Below, piece after piece: positions 1-12,222 of a stretch of 64,000 bases of DNA. A program made the translations under genes and the position numbers. The stretch spans positions 62,001 to 126,000 of the forward strand of contig NW_027490385.1 in assembly GCF_050948175.1 (NCBI RefSeq). The letters run 5' to 3'. This DNA is from Xylocopa sonorina. Its lineage: Eukaryota; Arthropoda; Insecta; Hymenoptera; Apidae. Positions within the stretch are counted from its first letter, which is position 1; every line of letters starts with the position of its first letter. The notes below the pieces were generated by a model. The model was not told the DNA's origin, did not search any database, and was given only the letters and a program-made list of their open reading frames with translations.

Positions 1-174
1 CGAGGAATACATAACACTTCGCAAATCATATTATATCTTACCATGAAACATAGAAATGAGATGCGATATCGCGTTTTAGGAAGCATTAGAACTCTATTGC
101 TAAGATACCTAGACATCTGCAAACGCTATTTCCTTGCAAGCACGTGTCGCATTTACGCTCATTTGAATCATAGA
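1..174 (+). repeat. Representative satellite monomer and its anatomy
   Basis: First complete monomer in the window, taken from cgagga to the base before the next cgagga. The family falls into two broad haplotypes. One reads cgcaaatcat...gcgatatcgcg...gcattagaac and has no stop in the 58-codon frame. The other reads cgcaatgaat...gcaatatctcg...gcatttgaac and carries TGA stops at the caa|tga and att|tga positions. A third diagnostic site is tri-state: tacgta, taccta or taggta (the last gives a TAG stop). These linked variants define the monomer classes used to read the higher-order structure. A hand-built consensus has about 63 G+C in 174 bases and nine CpG. Confidence 0.9.
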
Positions 175-674
175 CGAGGAATGCATAACACTTCGCAATG
201 AATATTATATCTTATCATGAAACATAAATATGAGATGCAATATCTCATTTTAGGAAGCATTTGTTCTCTATTGCTTCGATACGTAGACATTTGCAAACGC
301 TATTCCTTTGCAAGGAAGTGTCGCATTTACATTCATTTGAAGTGTAGACGAGGAATACATAACACTTCGCAAATCATATTATATCTTACCATGAAACATA
401 GAACTGATATGCGATATCGCGTTTTAAGAAGCATTAGAACTCTATTGCTGCGATACCTAGACATCTGCAGACACTATTTCCTAGCAAGGAAGTGTCGCAT
501 TTACATTCATTTGAAGTGTAGACGAGGAATACATAACACTTCGCAAATCATATTATATCTTACCATGAAACATTGAAATGAGATGCGATATCGCGTTTTA
601 GGAAGCATTAGAACTCTATTGCTACGATACCTAGACATCTGCAAACGCTATTTCCTTGCAAGGAAGTGTCGCAT
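1..674 (+). repeat. Partial HOR unit of family B (window start)
   Basis: Matches 5917-6590, 34 monomers downstream, including the rare acgctcattt variant and the attcctttgc variant that mark the two units starting at 6133 and 7351. The match stops near 675, where this copy reads cattaacattcatatgaag instead of the family-B form. HOR family B therefore extends to the left of the window and is interrupted by the next segment. Confidence 0.85.
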
Positions 675-1026
675 TAACATTCATATGAAGTGTAGACGTG
701 GAATGCATAACACTTCGCAATGAATATTATATCTTATCATGAAACATAAATATGTGATGCAATATCTCGTTTTAAGAAGCATTTGAACTCTATTGCTTCG
801 GTACGTAGACATCTGCAAACGCTATTTCCTTGCTAGGAAGTGTCGCATTTTCATTCATTTGAAGTGTAGACGAGCAATGCATAACACTTCGCAATGAATG
901 TTAAATCTTACCATGAAACATAGAAATGAGATGCGATATCGCGTTTTAAGAATCATATGAACTCTATTGCTACGATACGTAGACATCTGCAATCGCTATT
1001 TCCTTGCAAGGAAGTGTCGCACTTAC

Positions 1027-1497
1027 TTTCATTTGAATCGCAGACGAGGAATGCATTACACTTCGCAATGAATATTATATCTTATCATGAAACATAGAAA
1101 TGAGATGCAATATCTCGTTTTAAGAAGCATTTGAACTCTATTGCTTCGGTACGTAGACATCTGCAAACGCTATTTCCTTGCAGGGAAGTGTCGCATTTAC
1201 ATTCATTTGAAGTGCAGACGAGGAATACATAACACTTCGCAAATCATGTTATATCTTACCATGAAACATAGAAATGAGATTCGATATCGCGTTTTAAGAA
1301 GCATTAGAACTCTATTGCTACGATACGTAGACATCTGCAAACGCTATTTCCTTGCTAGGAAGTGTCGCATTTTCATTCATTTGAAGTGTAGACGAGGAAT
1401 ACATAACACTTCGCAAATCATGTTATATCTTACCATGAAACATAGAAATGAGATGCGATATCGCGTTTTAAGAATCATATGAACTCTATTGCTACGA
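1027..1497 (+). repeat. 0.47-kb duplicated segment, copy 1
   Basis: Near-identical to 2593-3063, offset 1,566 bp (nine monomers). Shared private variants include gaatgcattacac, cttcggtacg, ccttgcaggg, and gagattcgat. The copies part company after about 1495, where this one continues into gcaatcgctctttcc. Confidence 0.8.
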
Positions 1498-2592
1498 TAC
1501 GTAGACATCTGCAATCGCTCTTTCCTTACAAGGAAGTGTCGCATTTACTTTCATTTGAATCGTAGACGAGGAATACATAACACTTCGCAAATCATATTAT
1601 ATCTTACCATGAAACATAGAAATGAGATGCGATATCGCGTTTTAGGAAGCATTAGAACTCTATTGCTACGATACCTAGACATCGGCAAACACTATTTCCT
1701 TGCAAGGACGTGTCGCATTTACGTTCATTTGAATCATAGACGAGGAATGCATAACACTTCGCAATGAATATTATATCTTATCATGAAACATAAATATGAG
1801 ATGCAATATCTCGTTTTAAGAAGCATTTGAACTCTATTGCTTCCATACGTAGACATTTGCAAACGCTATTTCTTTGCAAGGAAGTGTCGCATTTACATTC
1901 ATTTGATGTGTAGACGAGGAATACATGACACTTCGCAAATCATATTATATCTTACCATGAAACATAGAAATGAGATGCGATATCGCGTTTTAGGAAGCAT
2001 TAGAAAGCTATTGCTACGATACGTAGACATCTGCAAACGCTATTTCCTAGCAAGGAAGTGTCGCATTTACATTCATTTGAAATGTATACGAGGAATACAT
2101 GATACTTCGCAAATCATATTATATCTTACCATGAAACATAGAACTGAGAAGCGAAATCGCGTTTTAAGAAGCATTAGAACTCTATTGCTACGATACCTAG
2201 ACATCTGCAAACGCTATTTCCTTGCAAGGAAGTGTCGCATTTACATTCATTTGAATCGTAGACGAGGAATGCATAACACTTCGCAATGAATATTAAATCT
2301 TACCATGAAACATAGAAATGAGATGCGATATCGCGTTTTAAGAATCATATGAACTCTATTGCTACGATACGTAGACATCTGCAATCGCTATTTCCTTGCA
2401 AGGAAGTGTCGCTTTTACTTTCATTTGAATCGCAGACGAGGAATGCATAATACTTCGCAATGAATATTATATCTTACCATGAAACATAGAAATGAGATGC
2501 AATATCGCGTTTGAGGAAGCATTAGAACTCTATTGCTACGATACCTAGACATCTGCAAACGCTATTTCCTTGCAAGGAAGTGTCGCATTTAC

Positions 2593-3063
2593 TTTCATTT
2601 GAATCGCAGACGAGGAATGCATTACACTTCGCAATGAATATTATATCTTATCATGAAACATAGAAATGAGATGCAATATCTCGTTTTAAGAAGCATTTGA
2701 ACTCTATTGCTTCGGTACGTAGACATCTGCAAACGCTATTTCCTTGCAGGGAAGTGTCGCATTTACATTCATTTGAAGTGCAGACGAGGAATACATAACA
2801 CTTCGCAAATCATGTTATGTCTTACCATGAAACATAGAAATGAGATTCGATATCGCGTTTTAAGAAGCATTAGAACTCTATTGCTACGATACGTAGACAT
2901 CTGCAAACGCTATTTCCTTGCTAGGAAGTGTCGCATTTTCATTCATTTGAAGTGTAGACGAGGAATACATAACACTTCGCAAATCATGTTATATCTTACC
3001 ATGAAACATAGAAATGAGATGCGATATCGCGTTTTAAGAATCATATGAACTCTATTGCTACGA
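2593..3063 (+). repeat. 0.47-kb duplicated segment, copy 2
   Basis: Partner of 1027-1497 at exactly nine monomers distance. It differs by single substitutions, such as gttatgtctt against gttatatctt in the first copy. Sequence outside the segment is not shared, so this is a dispersed or converted patch rather than a clean nine-monomer tandem HOR. Confidence 0.8.
3021..3030. repeat. Example of the 10-bp palindrome GCGATATCGC
   Basis: Self-complementary 10-mer present in the open-frame monomer class and containing the EcoRV hexamer. The other class replaces it with gagatgcaatatctc, a 5-bp inverted repeat around a 5-base loop. Confidence 0.85.
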
Positions 3064-3087
3064 TACCTAGACATCTGCAAACGCTAT

Positions 3088-3101
3088 TTCCTTGCAAGGA
3101 A
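3088..3101. repeat. Example of a perfect 14-bp palindrome in the monomer
   Basis: TTCCTTGCAAGGAA, self-complementary, once per monomer in the ccttgcaagg class. Monomers of the cctagcaagg class lose the perfect symmetry at the centre. It could be a protein-binding dyad or cruciform seed; no known factor is assigned. Confidence 0.85.
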
Positions 3102-4392
3102 GTGTCGCATTTACATTCATTTGAAGTGTAGACGAGGAATACATAACACTTTGCAAATCATATTATATCTTACGATGAAACATAGAAATGAGATGCGATC
3201 TCGCGTTTTAAGAATCATAAGAACTCTATTGCTACGATACGTAGACATCTGCAAACGCTCTTTCCTTGCAAGGAAGTGTCGCATTTACATTCATTTGAAT
3301 CGTAGACGAGGAATGCATAACACTTCGCAATGTACATTGTATCTTATCATGAAACATAGATATGAGATGCAATATCTCGTTTTAAGAAGCATTTGAATTC
3401 TATTGCTACGATACCTAGACATCTGCAGACGCTATTTCCTAGCAAGGAAGTGTCGCATTTACTTTCATTTGAATCGTAGACGAGGAATACATAACACTTC
3501 GCAAATCATATTATATCTTACCATGAAACATAGAAATGAGATGCGATATCGCGTTTTGGGAAGCATTAGAACTCTATTGCTACGATACCTAGACATCTGC
3601 AAACGCTATTTCCTTGCAAGGACGTGTCACATTTACGTTCATTTGAAGTGTAGACGAGGAATACATAACACTTCGCAAATCATATTATATCTTACCATGA
3701 AACATTGAAATGAGATGCGATATCGCGTTTTAGGAAGCATTAGAACTCTATTGCTACGATACCTAGACATCTGCAAACGCTATTTCCTTGCAAGGAAGTG
3801 TCGCATTTACATTCATTTGAATCGTAGACGAGGAATGCATAACACTTCGCAATGTACATTGTATCTTATCATGAAACATAGATATGAGATGCAATATCTC
3901 GTTTTAAGAAGCATTTGAATTCTATTGCTACGATACCTAGACATCTGCAGACGCTATTTCCTAGCAAGGAAGTGTCGCATTTACATTCATTTGAAGTGTA
4001 GACGAGGAATATATGACACTTCGCAAATCATATTATATCTTACCATGAAACATAGGAATGAGATGCGATATCGCGTTTTAAGAATCATAAGAACTCTATT
4101 GTTATGATACGTAGACATCTGCAATCGCTATTTCCTTGCAAGGAAGTGTCGCATTTACTTTCCTTTGAATCGTAGACGAGGAATACATAACACTTCGCAA
4201 ATCATATTATATCTTACCATGAAACATAGAAATGAGATGCGATATCGCGTTTTAGGAAGCATTAGAACTCTATTGCTAAGATACCTAGACATCTGCAAAC
4301 GCTATTTCCTTGCAAGCACGTGTCGCATTTACGTTCATTTGAATCATAGACGAGGAATGCATAACACTTCGCAATGAATATTATATCTTATC

Positions 4393-6132
4393 ATGAAACA
4401 TAAATATGAGATGCAATATCTCATTTTAGGAAGCATTTGTTCTCTATTGCTTCGATACGTAGACATTTGCAAACGCTATTTCTTTGCAAGGAAGTGTCGC
4501 ATTTACATTCATTTGAAGTGTAGACGAGGAATACATAACACTTCGCAAATGATATTATATCTTACCATGAAACATAGAACTGATATGCGATATCGCGTTT
4601 TAAGAAGCATTAGAACTCTATTGCTGCGATACCTAGACATCTGCAGACACTATTTCCTAGCAAGGAAGTGTCGCATTTACATTCATTTGAAGTGTAGACG
4701 AGGAATACATAACACTTCGCAAATCATATTATATCTTACCATGAAACATTGAAATGAGATGCGATATCGCGTTTTAGGAAGCATTAGAACTCTATTGCTA
4801 CGATACCTAGACATCTGCAAACGCTATTTCCTTGCAAGGAAGTGTCGCATTTACATTCATTTGAATCGTAGACGAGGAATGCATAACACTTCGCAATGTA
4901 CATTGTATCTTATCATGAAACATAGATATGAGATGCAATATCTCGTTTTAAGAAGCATTTGAATTCTATTGCTACGATACCTAGACATCTGCAGACGCTA
5001 TTTCCTAGCAAGGAAGTGTCGCATTTACTTTCATTTGAATCGTAGACGAGGAATACATAACACTTCGCAAATCATATTATATCTTACCATGAAACATAGA
5101 AATGAGATGCGATATCGCGTTTTGGGAAGCATTAGAACTCTATTGCTACGATACCTAGACATCTGCAAACGCTATTTCCTTGCAAGGACGTGTCACATTT
5201 ACGTTCATTTGAAGTGTAGACGAGGAATACATAACACTTCGCAAATCATATTATATCTTACCATGAAACATTGAAATGAGATGCGATATCGCGTTTTAGG
5301 AAGCATTAGAACTCTATTGCTACGATACCTAGACATCTGCAAACGCTATTTCCTTGCAAGGAAGTGTCGCATTTACATTCATTTGAATCGTAGACGAGGA
5401 ATGCATAACACTTCGCAATGTACATTGTATCTTATCATGAAACATAGATATGAGATGCAATATCTCGTTTTAAGAAGCATTTGAATTCTATTGCTACGAT
5501 ACCTAGACATCTGCAGACGCTATTTCCTAGCAAGGAAGTGTCGCATTTACATTCATTTGAAGTGTAGACGAGGAATATATGACACTTCGCAAATCATATT
5601 ATATCTTACCATGAAACATAGAAATGAGATGCGATATCGCGTTTTAAGGAGCATTAGAACACTATAGCTACGATAGGTAGACATTTGCAAACGCTATTTC
5701 CTTGCAAGGAAGTGTCGTATTTACATTCTTTTGATGTGTATACGAGGAATACATAACACTTCGCAAATCATATTATATCTTACCATGAAACATAGGAATG
5801 AGATGCGATATCGCGTTTTAAGAATCATAAGAACTCTATTGTTATGATACGTAGACATCTGCAATCGCTATTTCCTTGCAAGGAAGTGTCGCATTTACTT
5901 TCCTTTGAATCGTAGACGAGGAATACATAACACTTCGCAAATCATATTATATCTTACCATGAAACATAGAAATGAGATGCGATATCGCGTTTTAGGAAGC
6001 ATTAGAACTCTATTGCTAAGATACCTAGACATCTGCAAACGCTATTTCCTTGCAAGCACGTGTCGCATTTACGCTCATTTGAATCATAGACGAGGAATGC
6101 ATAACACTTCGCAATGAATATTATATCTTATC
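4393..6132 (+). repeat. Block B HOR unit, 10 monomers
   Basis: 1,740 bp. Full form of the family. It contains the three-monomer module at 4969-5490 (marked by gttttgggaag and acgtgtcacatt) and the gaacactatagctacgataggtag monomer near 5660. Confidence 0.88.
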
Positions 6133-7350
6133 ATGAAACATAAATATGAGATGCAATATCTCATTTTAGGAAGCATTTGTTCTCTATTGCTTCGATACGT
6201 AGACATTTGCAAACGCTATTCCTTTGCAAGGAAGTGTCGCATTTACATTCATTTGAAGTGTAGACGAGGAATACATAACACTTCGCAAATCATATTATAT
6301 CTTACCATGAAACATAGAACTGATATGCGATATCGCGTTTTAAGAAGCATTAGAACTCTATTGCTGCGATACCTAGACATCTGCAGACACTATTTCCTAG
6401 CAAGGAAGTGTCGCATTTACATTCATTTGAAGTGTAGACGAGGAATACATAACACTTCGCAAATCATATTATATCTTACCATGAAACATTGAAATGAGAT
6501 GCGATATCGCGTTTTAGGAAGCATTAGAACTCTATTGCTACGATACCTAGACATCTGCAAACGCTATTTCCTTGCAAGGAAGTGTCGCATTTACATTCAT
6601 TTGAATCGTAGACGAGGAATGCATAACACTTCGCAATGTACATTGTATCTTATCATGAAACATAGATATGAGATGCAATATCTCGTTTTAAGAAGCATTT
6701 GAATTCTATTGCTACGATACCTAGACATCTGCAGACGCAATTTCCTAGCAAGGAAGTGTCGCATTTACATTCATTTGAAGTGTAGACGAGGAATATATGA
6801 CACTTCGCAAATCATATTATATCTTACCATGAAACATAGAAATGAGATGCGATATCGCGTTTTAAGGAGCATTAGAACACTATAGCTACGATAGGTAGAC
6901 ATTTGCAAACGCTATTTCCTTGCAAGGAAGTGTCGTATTTACATTCTTTTGATGTGTATACGAGGAATACATAACACTTCGCAAATCATATTATATCTTA
7001 CCATGAAACATAGGAATGAGATGCGATATCGCGTTTTAAGAATCATAAGAACTCTATTGTTATGATACGTAGACATCTGCAATCGCTATTTCCTTGCAAG
7101 GAAGTGTCGCATTTACTTTCCTTTGAATCGTAGACGAGGAATACATAACACTTCGCAAATCATATTATATCTTACCATGAAACATAGAAATGAGATGCGA
7201 TATCGCGTTTTAGGAAGCATTAGAACTCTATTGCTAAGATACCTAGACATCTGCAAACGCTATTTCCTTGCAAGCACGTGTCGCATTTACGCTCATTTGA
7301 ATCATAGACGAGGAATGCATAACACTTCGCAATGAATATTATATCTTATC
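6133..7350 (+). repeat. Block B HOR unit, 7 monomers (module deleted)
   Basis: 1,218 bp. Equals the 10-monomer form minus the 522-bp three-monomer module carrying gttttgggaag. It keeps the gaacactatagc monomer near 6870. It has a private gacgcaatttcc change at about 6735, next to the deletion junction. Confidence 0.88.
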
Positions 7351-8916
7351 ATGAAACATAAATATGAGATGCAATATCTCATTTTAGGAAGCATTTGTTC
7401 TCTATTGCTTCGATACGTAGACATTTGCAAACGCTATTCCTTTGCAAGGAAGTGTCGCATTTACATTCATTTGAAGTGTAGACGAGGAATACATAACACT
7501 TCGCAAATCATATTATATCTTACCATGAAACATAGAACTGATATGCGATATCGCGTTTTAAGAAGCATTAGAACTCTATTGCTGCGATACCTAGACATCT
7601 GCAGACACTATTTCCTAGCAAGGAAGTGTCGCATTTACATTCATTTGAAGTGTAGACGAGGAATACATAACACTTCGCAAATCATATTATATCTTACCAT
7701 GAAACATTGAAATGAGATGCGATATCGCGTTTTAGGAAGCATTAGAACTCTATTGCTACGATACCTAGACATCTGCAAACGCTATTTCCTTGCAAGGAAG
7801 TGTCGCATTTACATTCATTTGAATCGTAGACGAGGAATGCATAACACTTCGCAATGTACATTGTATCTTATCATGAAACATAGATATGAGATGCAATATC
7901 TCGTTTTAAGAAGCATTTGAATTCTATTGCTACGATACCTAGACATCTGCAGACGCTATTTCCTAGCAAGGAAGTGTCGCATTTACTTTCATTTGAATCG
8001 TAGACGAGGAATACATAACACTTCGCAAATCATATTATATCTTACCATGAAACATAGAAATGAGATGCGATATCGCGTTTTGGGAAGCATTAGAACTCTA
8101 TTGCTACGATACCTAGACATCTGCAAACGCTATTTCCTTGCAAGGACGTGTCACATTTACGTTCATTTGAAGTGTAGACGAGGAATACATAACACTTCGC
8201 AAATCATATTATATCTTACCATGAAACATTGAAATGAGATGCGATATCGCGTTTTAGGAAGCATTAGAACTCTATTGCTACGATACCTAGACATCTGCAA
8301 ACGCTATTTCCTTGCAAGGAAGTGTCGCATTTACATTCATTTGAATCGTAGACGAGGAATGCATAACACTTCGCAATGTACATTGTATCTTATCATGAAA
8401 CATAGATATGAGATGCAATATCTCGTTTTAAGAAGCATTTGAATTCTATTGCTACGATACCTAGACATCTGCAGACGCTATTTCCTAGCAAGGAAGTGTC
8501 GCATTTACATTCATTTGAAGTGTAGACGAGGAATATATGACACTTCGCAAATCATATTATATCTTACCATGAAACATAGGAATGAGATGCGATATCGCGT
8601 TTTAAGAATCATAAGAACTCTATTGTTATGATACGTAGACATCTGCAATCGCTATTTCCTTGCAAGGAAGTGTCGCATTTACTTTCCTTTGAATCGTAGA
8701 CGAGGAATACATAACACTTCGCAAATCATATTATATCTTACCATGAAACATAGAAATGAGATGCGATATCGCGTTTTAGGAAGCATTAGAACTCTATTGC
8801 TAAGATACCTAGACATCTGCAAACGCTATTTCCTTGCAAGCACGTGTCGCATTTACGTTCATTTGAATCATAGACGAGGAATGCATAACACTTCGCAATG
8901 AATATTATATCTTATC
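7351..8916 (+). repeat. Block B HOR unit, 9 monomers
   Basis: 1,566 bp. Retains the three-monomer module (7927-8448) but lacks the gaacactatagc monomer. It shares the attcctttgc variant with the 7-monomer unit before it. Confidence 0.88.
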
Positions 8917-10656
8917 ATGAAACATAAATATGAGATGCAATATCTCATTTTAGGAAGCATTTGTTCTCTATTGCTTCGATACGTAGACATTTGCAAACGC
9001 TATTTCTTTGCAAGGAAGTGTCGCATTTACATTCATTTGAAGTGTAGACGAGGAATACATAACACTTCGCAAATGATATTATATCTTACCATGAAACATA
9101 GAACTGATATGCGATATCGCGTTTTAAGAAGTATTAGAACTCTATTGCTGCGATACCTAGACATCTGCAGACACTATTTCCTAGCAACGAAGTGTCGCAT
9201 TTACATTCATTTGAAGTGTAGACGAGGAATACATAACACTTCGCAAATCATATTATATCTTACCATGAAACATTGAAATGAGATGCGATATCGCGTTTTA
9301 GGAAGCATTAGAACTCTATTGCTACGATACCTAGACATCTGCAAACGCTATTTCCTTGCAAGGAAGTGTCGCATTTACATTCATTTGAATCGTAGACGAG
9401 GAATGCATAACACTTCGCAATGTACATTGTATCTTATCATGAAACATAGATATGAGATGCAATATCTCGTTTTAAGAAGCATTTGAATTCTATTGCTACG
9501 ATACCTAGACATCTGCAGACGCTATTTCCTAGCAAGGAAGTGTCGCATTTACATTCATTTGAATCGTAGACGAGGAATACATAACACTTCGCAAATCATA
9601 TTATATCTTACCATGAAACACAGAAATGAGATGCGATATCGCGTTTTGGGAAGCATTAGAACTCTATTGCTACGATACCTAGACATCTGCAAACGCTATT
9701 TCCTTGCAAGGACGTGTCACATTTACGTTCATTTGAAGTGTAGACGAGGAATACATAACACTTCGCAAATCATATTATATCTTACCATGAAACATTGAAA
9801 TGAGATGCGATATCGCGTTTTAGGAAGCATTAGAACTCTATTGCTACGATACCTAGACATCTGCAAACGCTATTTCCTTGCAAGGAAGTGTCGCATTTAC
9901 ATTCATTTGAATCGTAGACGAGGAATGCATAACACTTCGCAATGTACATTGTATCTTATCATGAAACATAGATATGAGATGCAATATCTCGTTTTAAGAA
10001 GCATTTGAATTCTATTGCTACGATACCTAGACATCTGCAGACGCTATTTCCTAGCAAGGAAGTGTCGCATTTACATTCATTTGAAGTGTAGACGAGGAAT
10101 ATATGACACTTCGCAAATCATATTATATCTTACCATGAAACATAGAAATGAGATGCGATATCGCGTTTTAAGGAGCATTAGAACACTATAGCTACGATAG
10201 GTAGACATTTGCAAACGCTATTTCCTTGCAAGGAAGTGTCGTATTTACATTCTTTTGATGTGTATACGAGGAATACATAACACTTCGCAAATCATATTAT
10301 ATCTTACCATGAAACATAGGAATGAGATGCGATATCGCGTTTTAAGAATCATAAGAACTCCATTGTTATGATACGTAGACATCTGCAATCGCTATTTCCT
10401 TGCAAGGAAGTGTCGCATTTACTTTCCTTTGAATCGTAGACGAGGAATACATAACACTTCGCAAATCATATTATATCTTACCATGAAACATAGAAATGAG
10501 ATGCGATATCGCGTTTTAGGAAGCATTAGAACTCTATTGCTAAGATACCTAGACATCTGCAAACGCTATTTCCTTGCAAGCACGTGTCGCATTTACGTTC
10601 ATTTGAATTATAGACGAGGAATGCATAACACTTCGCAATGAATATTATATCTTATC
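8917..10656 (+). repeat. Block B HOR unit, 10 monomers
   Basis: 1,740 bp. Same composition as the unit at 4393, including the gaacactatagc monomer near 10184. Private changes include agcaacgaag near 9184 and gaactccattg near 10356. Confidence 0.88.
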
Positions 10657-12222
10657 ATGAAACATAAATATGAGATGCAATATCTCATTTTAGGAAGCAT
10701 TTGTTCTCTATTGCTTCGATACGTAGACATTTGCAAACGCTATTTCTTTGCAAGGAAGTGTCGCATTTACATTCATTTGAAGTGTAGACGAGGAATACAT
10801 AACACTTCGCAAATCATATTATATCTTACCATGAAACATAGAACTGATATGCGATATCGCGTTTTAAGAAGCATTAGAACTCTATTGCTGCGATACCTAG
10901 ACATCTGCAGACACTATTTCCTAGCAAGGAAGTGTCGCATTTACATTCATTTGAAGTGTAGACGAGGAATACATAACACTTCGCAAATCATATTATATCT
11001 TACCATGAAACATTGAAATGAGATGCGATATCGCGTTTTAGGAAGCATTAGAACTCTATTGCTACGATACCTAGACATCTGCAAACGCTATTTCCTTGCA
11101 AGGAAGTGTCGCATTTACATTCATTTGAATCGTAGACGAGGAATGCATAACACTTCGCAATGTACATTGTATCTTATCATGAAACATAGATATGAGATGC
11201 AATATCTCGTTTTAAGAAGCATTTGAATTCTATTGCTACGATACCTAGACATCTGCAGACGCTATTTCCTAGCAAGGAAGTGTCGCATTTACTTTCATTT
11301 GAATCGTAGACGAGGAATACATAACACTTCGCAAATCATATTATATCTTACAATGAAACATAGAAATGAGATGCGATATCGCGTTTTGGGAAGCATTAGA
11401 ACTCTATTGCTACGATACCTAGACATCTGCAAACGCTATTTCCTTGCAAGGACGTGTCACATTTACGTTCATTTGAAGTGTAGACGAGGAATACATAACA
11501 CTTCGCAAATCATATTATATCTTACCATGAAACATTGAAATGAGATGCGATATCGCGTTTTAGGAAGCATTAGAACTCTATTGCTACGATACCTAGACAT
11601 CTGCAAACGCTATTTCCTTGCAAGGAAGTGTCGCATTTACATTCATTTGAATCGTAGACGAGGAATGCATAACACTTCGCAATGTACATTGTATCTTATC
11701 ATGAAACATAGATATGAGATGCAATATCTCGTTTTAAGAAGCATTTGAATTCTATTGCTACGATACCTAGACATCTGCAGACGCTATTTCCTAGCAAGGA
11801 AGTGTCGCATTTACATTCATTTGAAGTGTAGACGAGGAATATATGACACTTCGCAAATCATATTATATCTTACCATGAAACATAGGAATGAGATGCGATA
11901 TCGCGTTTTAAGAATCATAAGAACTCTATTGTTATGATACGTAGACATCTGCAATCGCTATTTCCTTGCAAGGAAGTGTCGCATTTACTTTCCTTTGAAT
12001 CGTAGACGAGGAATACATAACACTTCGCAAATCATATTATATCTTACCATGAAACATAGAAATGAGATGCGATATCGCGTTTTAGGAAGCATTAGAACAC
12101 TATTGCTAAGATACCTAGACATCTGCAAACGCTATTTCCTTGCAAGCACGTGTCGCATTTACGTTCATTTGAATCATAGACGAGGAATGCATAACACTTC
12201 GCAATGAATATTATATCTTATC
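10657..12222 (+). repeat. Block B HOR unit, 9 monomers
   Basis: 1,566 bp. Module present (11233-11754), gaacactatagc monomer absent, as in the unit at 7351. 9- and 10-monomer forms therefore alternate along the block. Confidence 0.88.

Larger units (their letters stand above)
675..3396 (+). repeat. Mixed satellite segment between family-B blocks
   Basis: About 15.6 monomers of mixed class, many carrying gaatcatatgaac or cttcggtacg variants that are not seen in the ordered block to the right. No regular HOR period is visible. It contains one pair of near-identical 0.47-kb segments nine monomers apart (listed separately). Confidence 0.75.
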
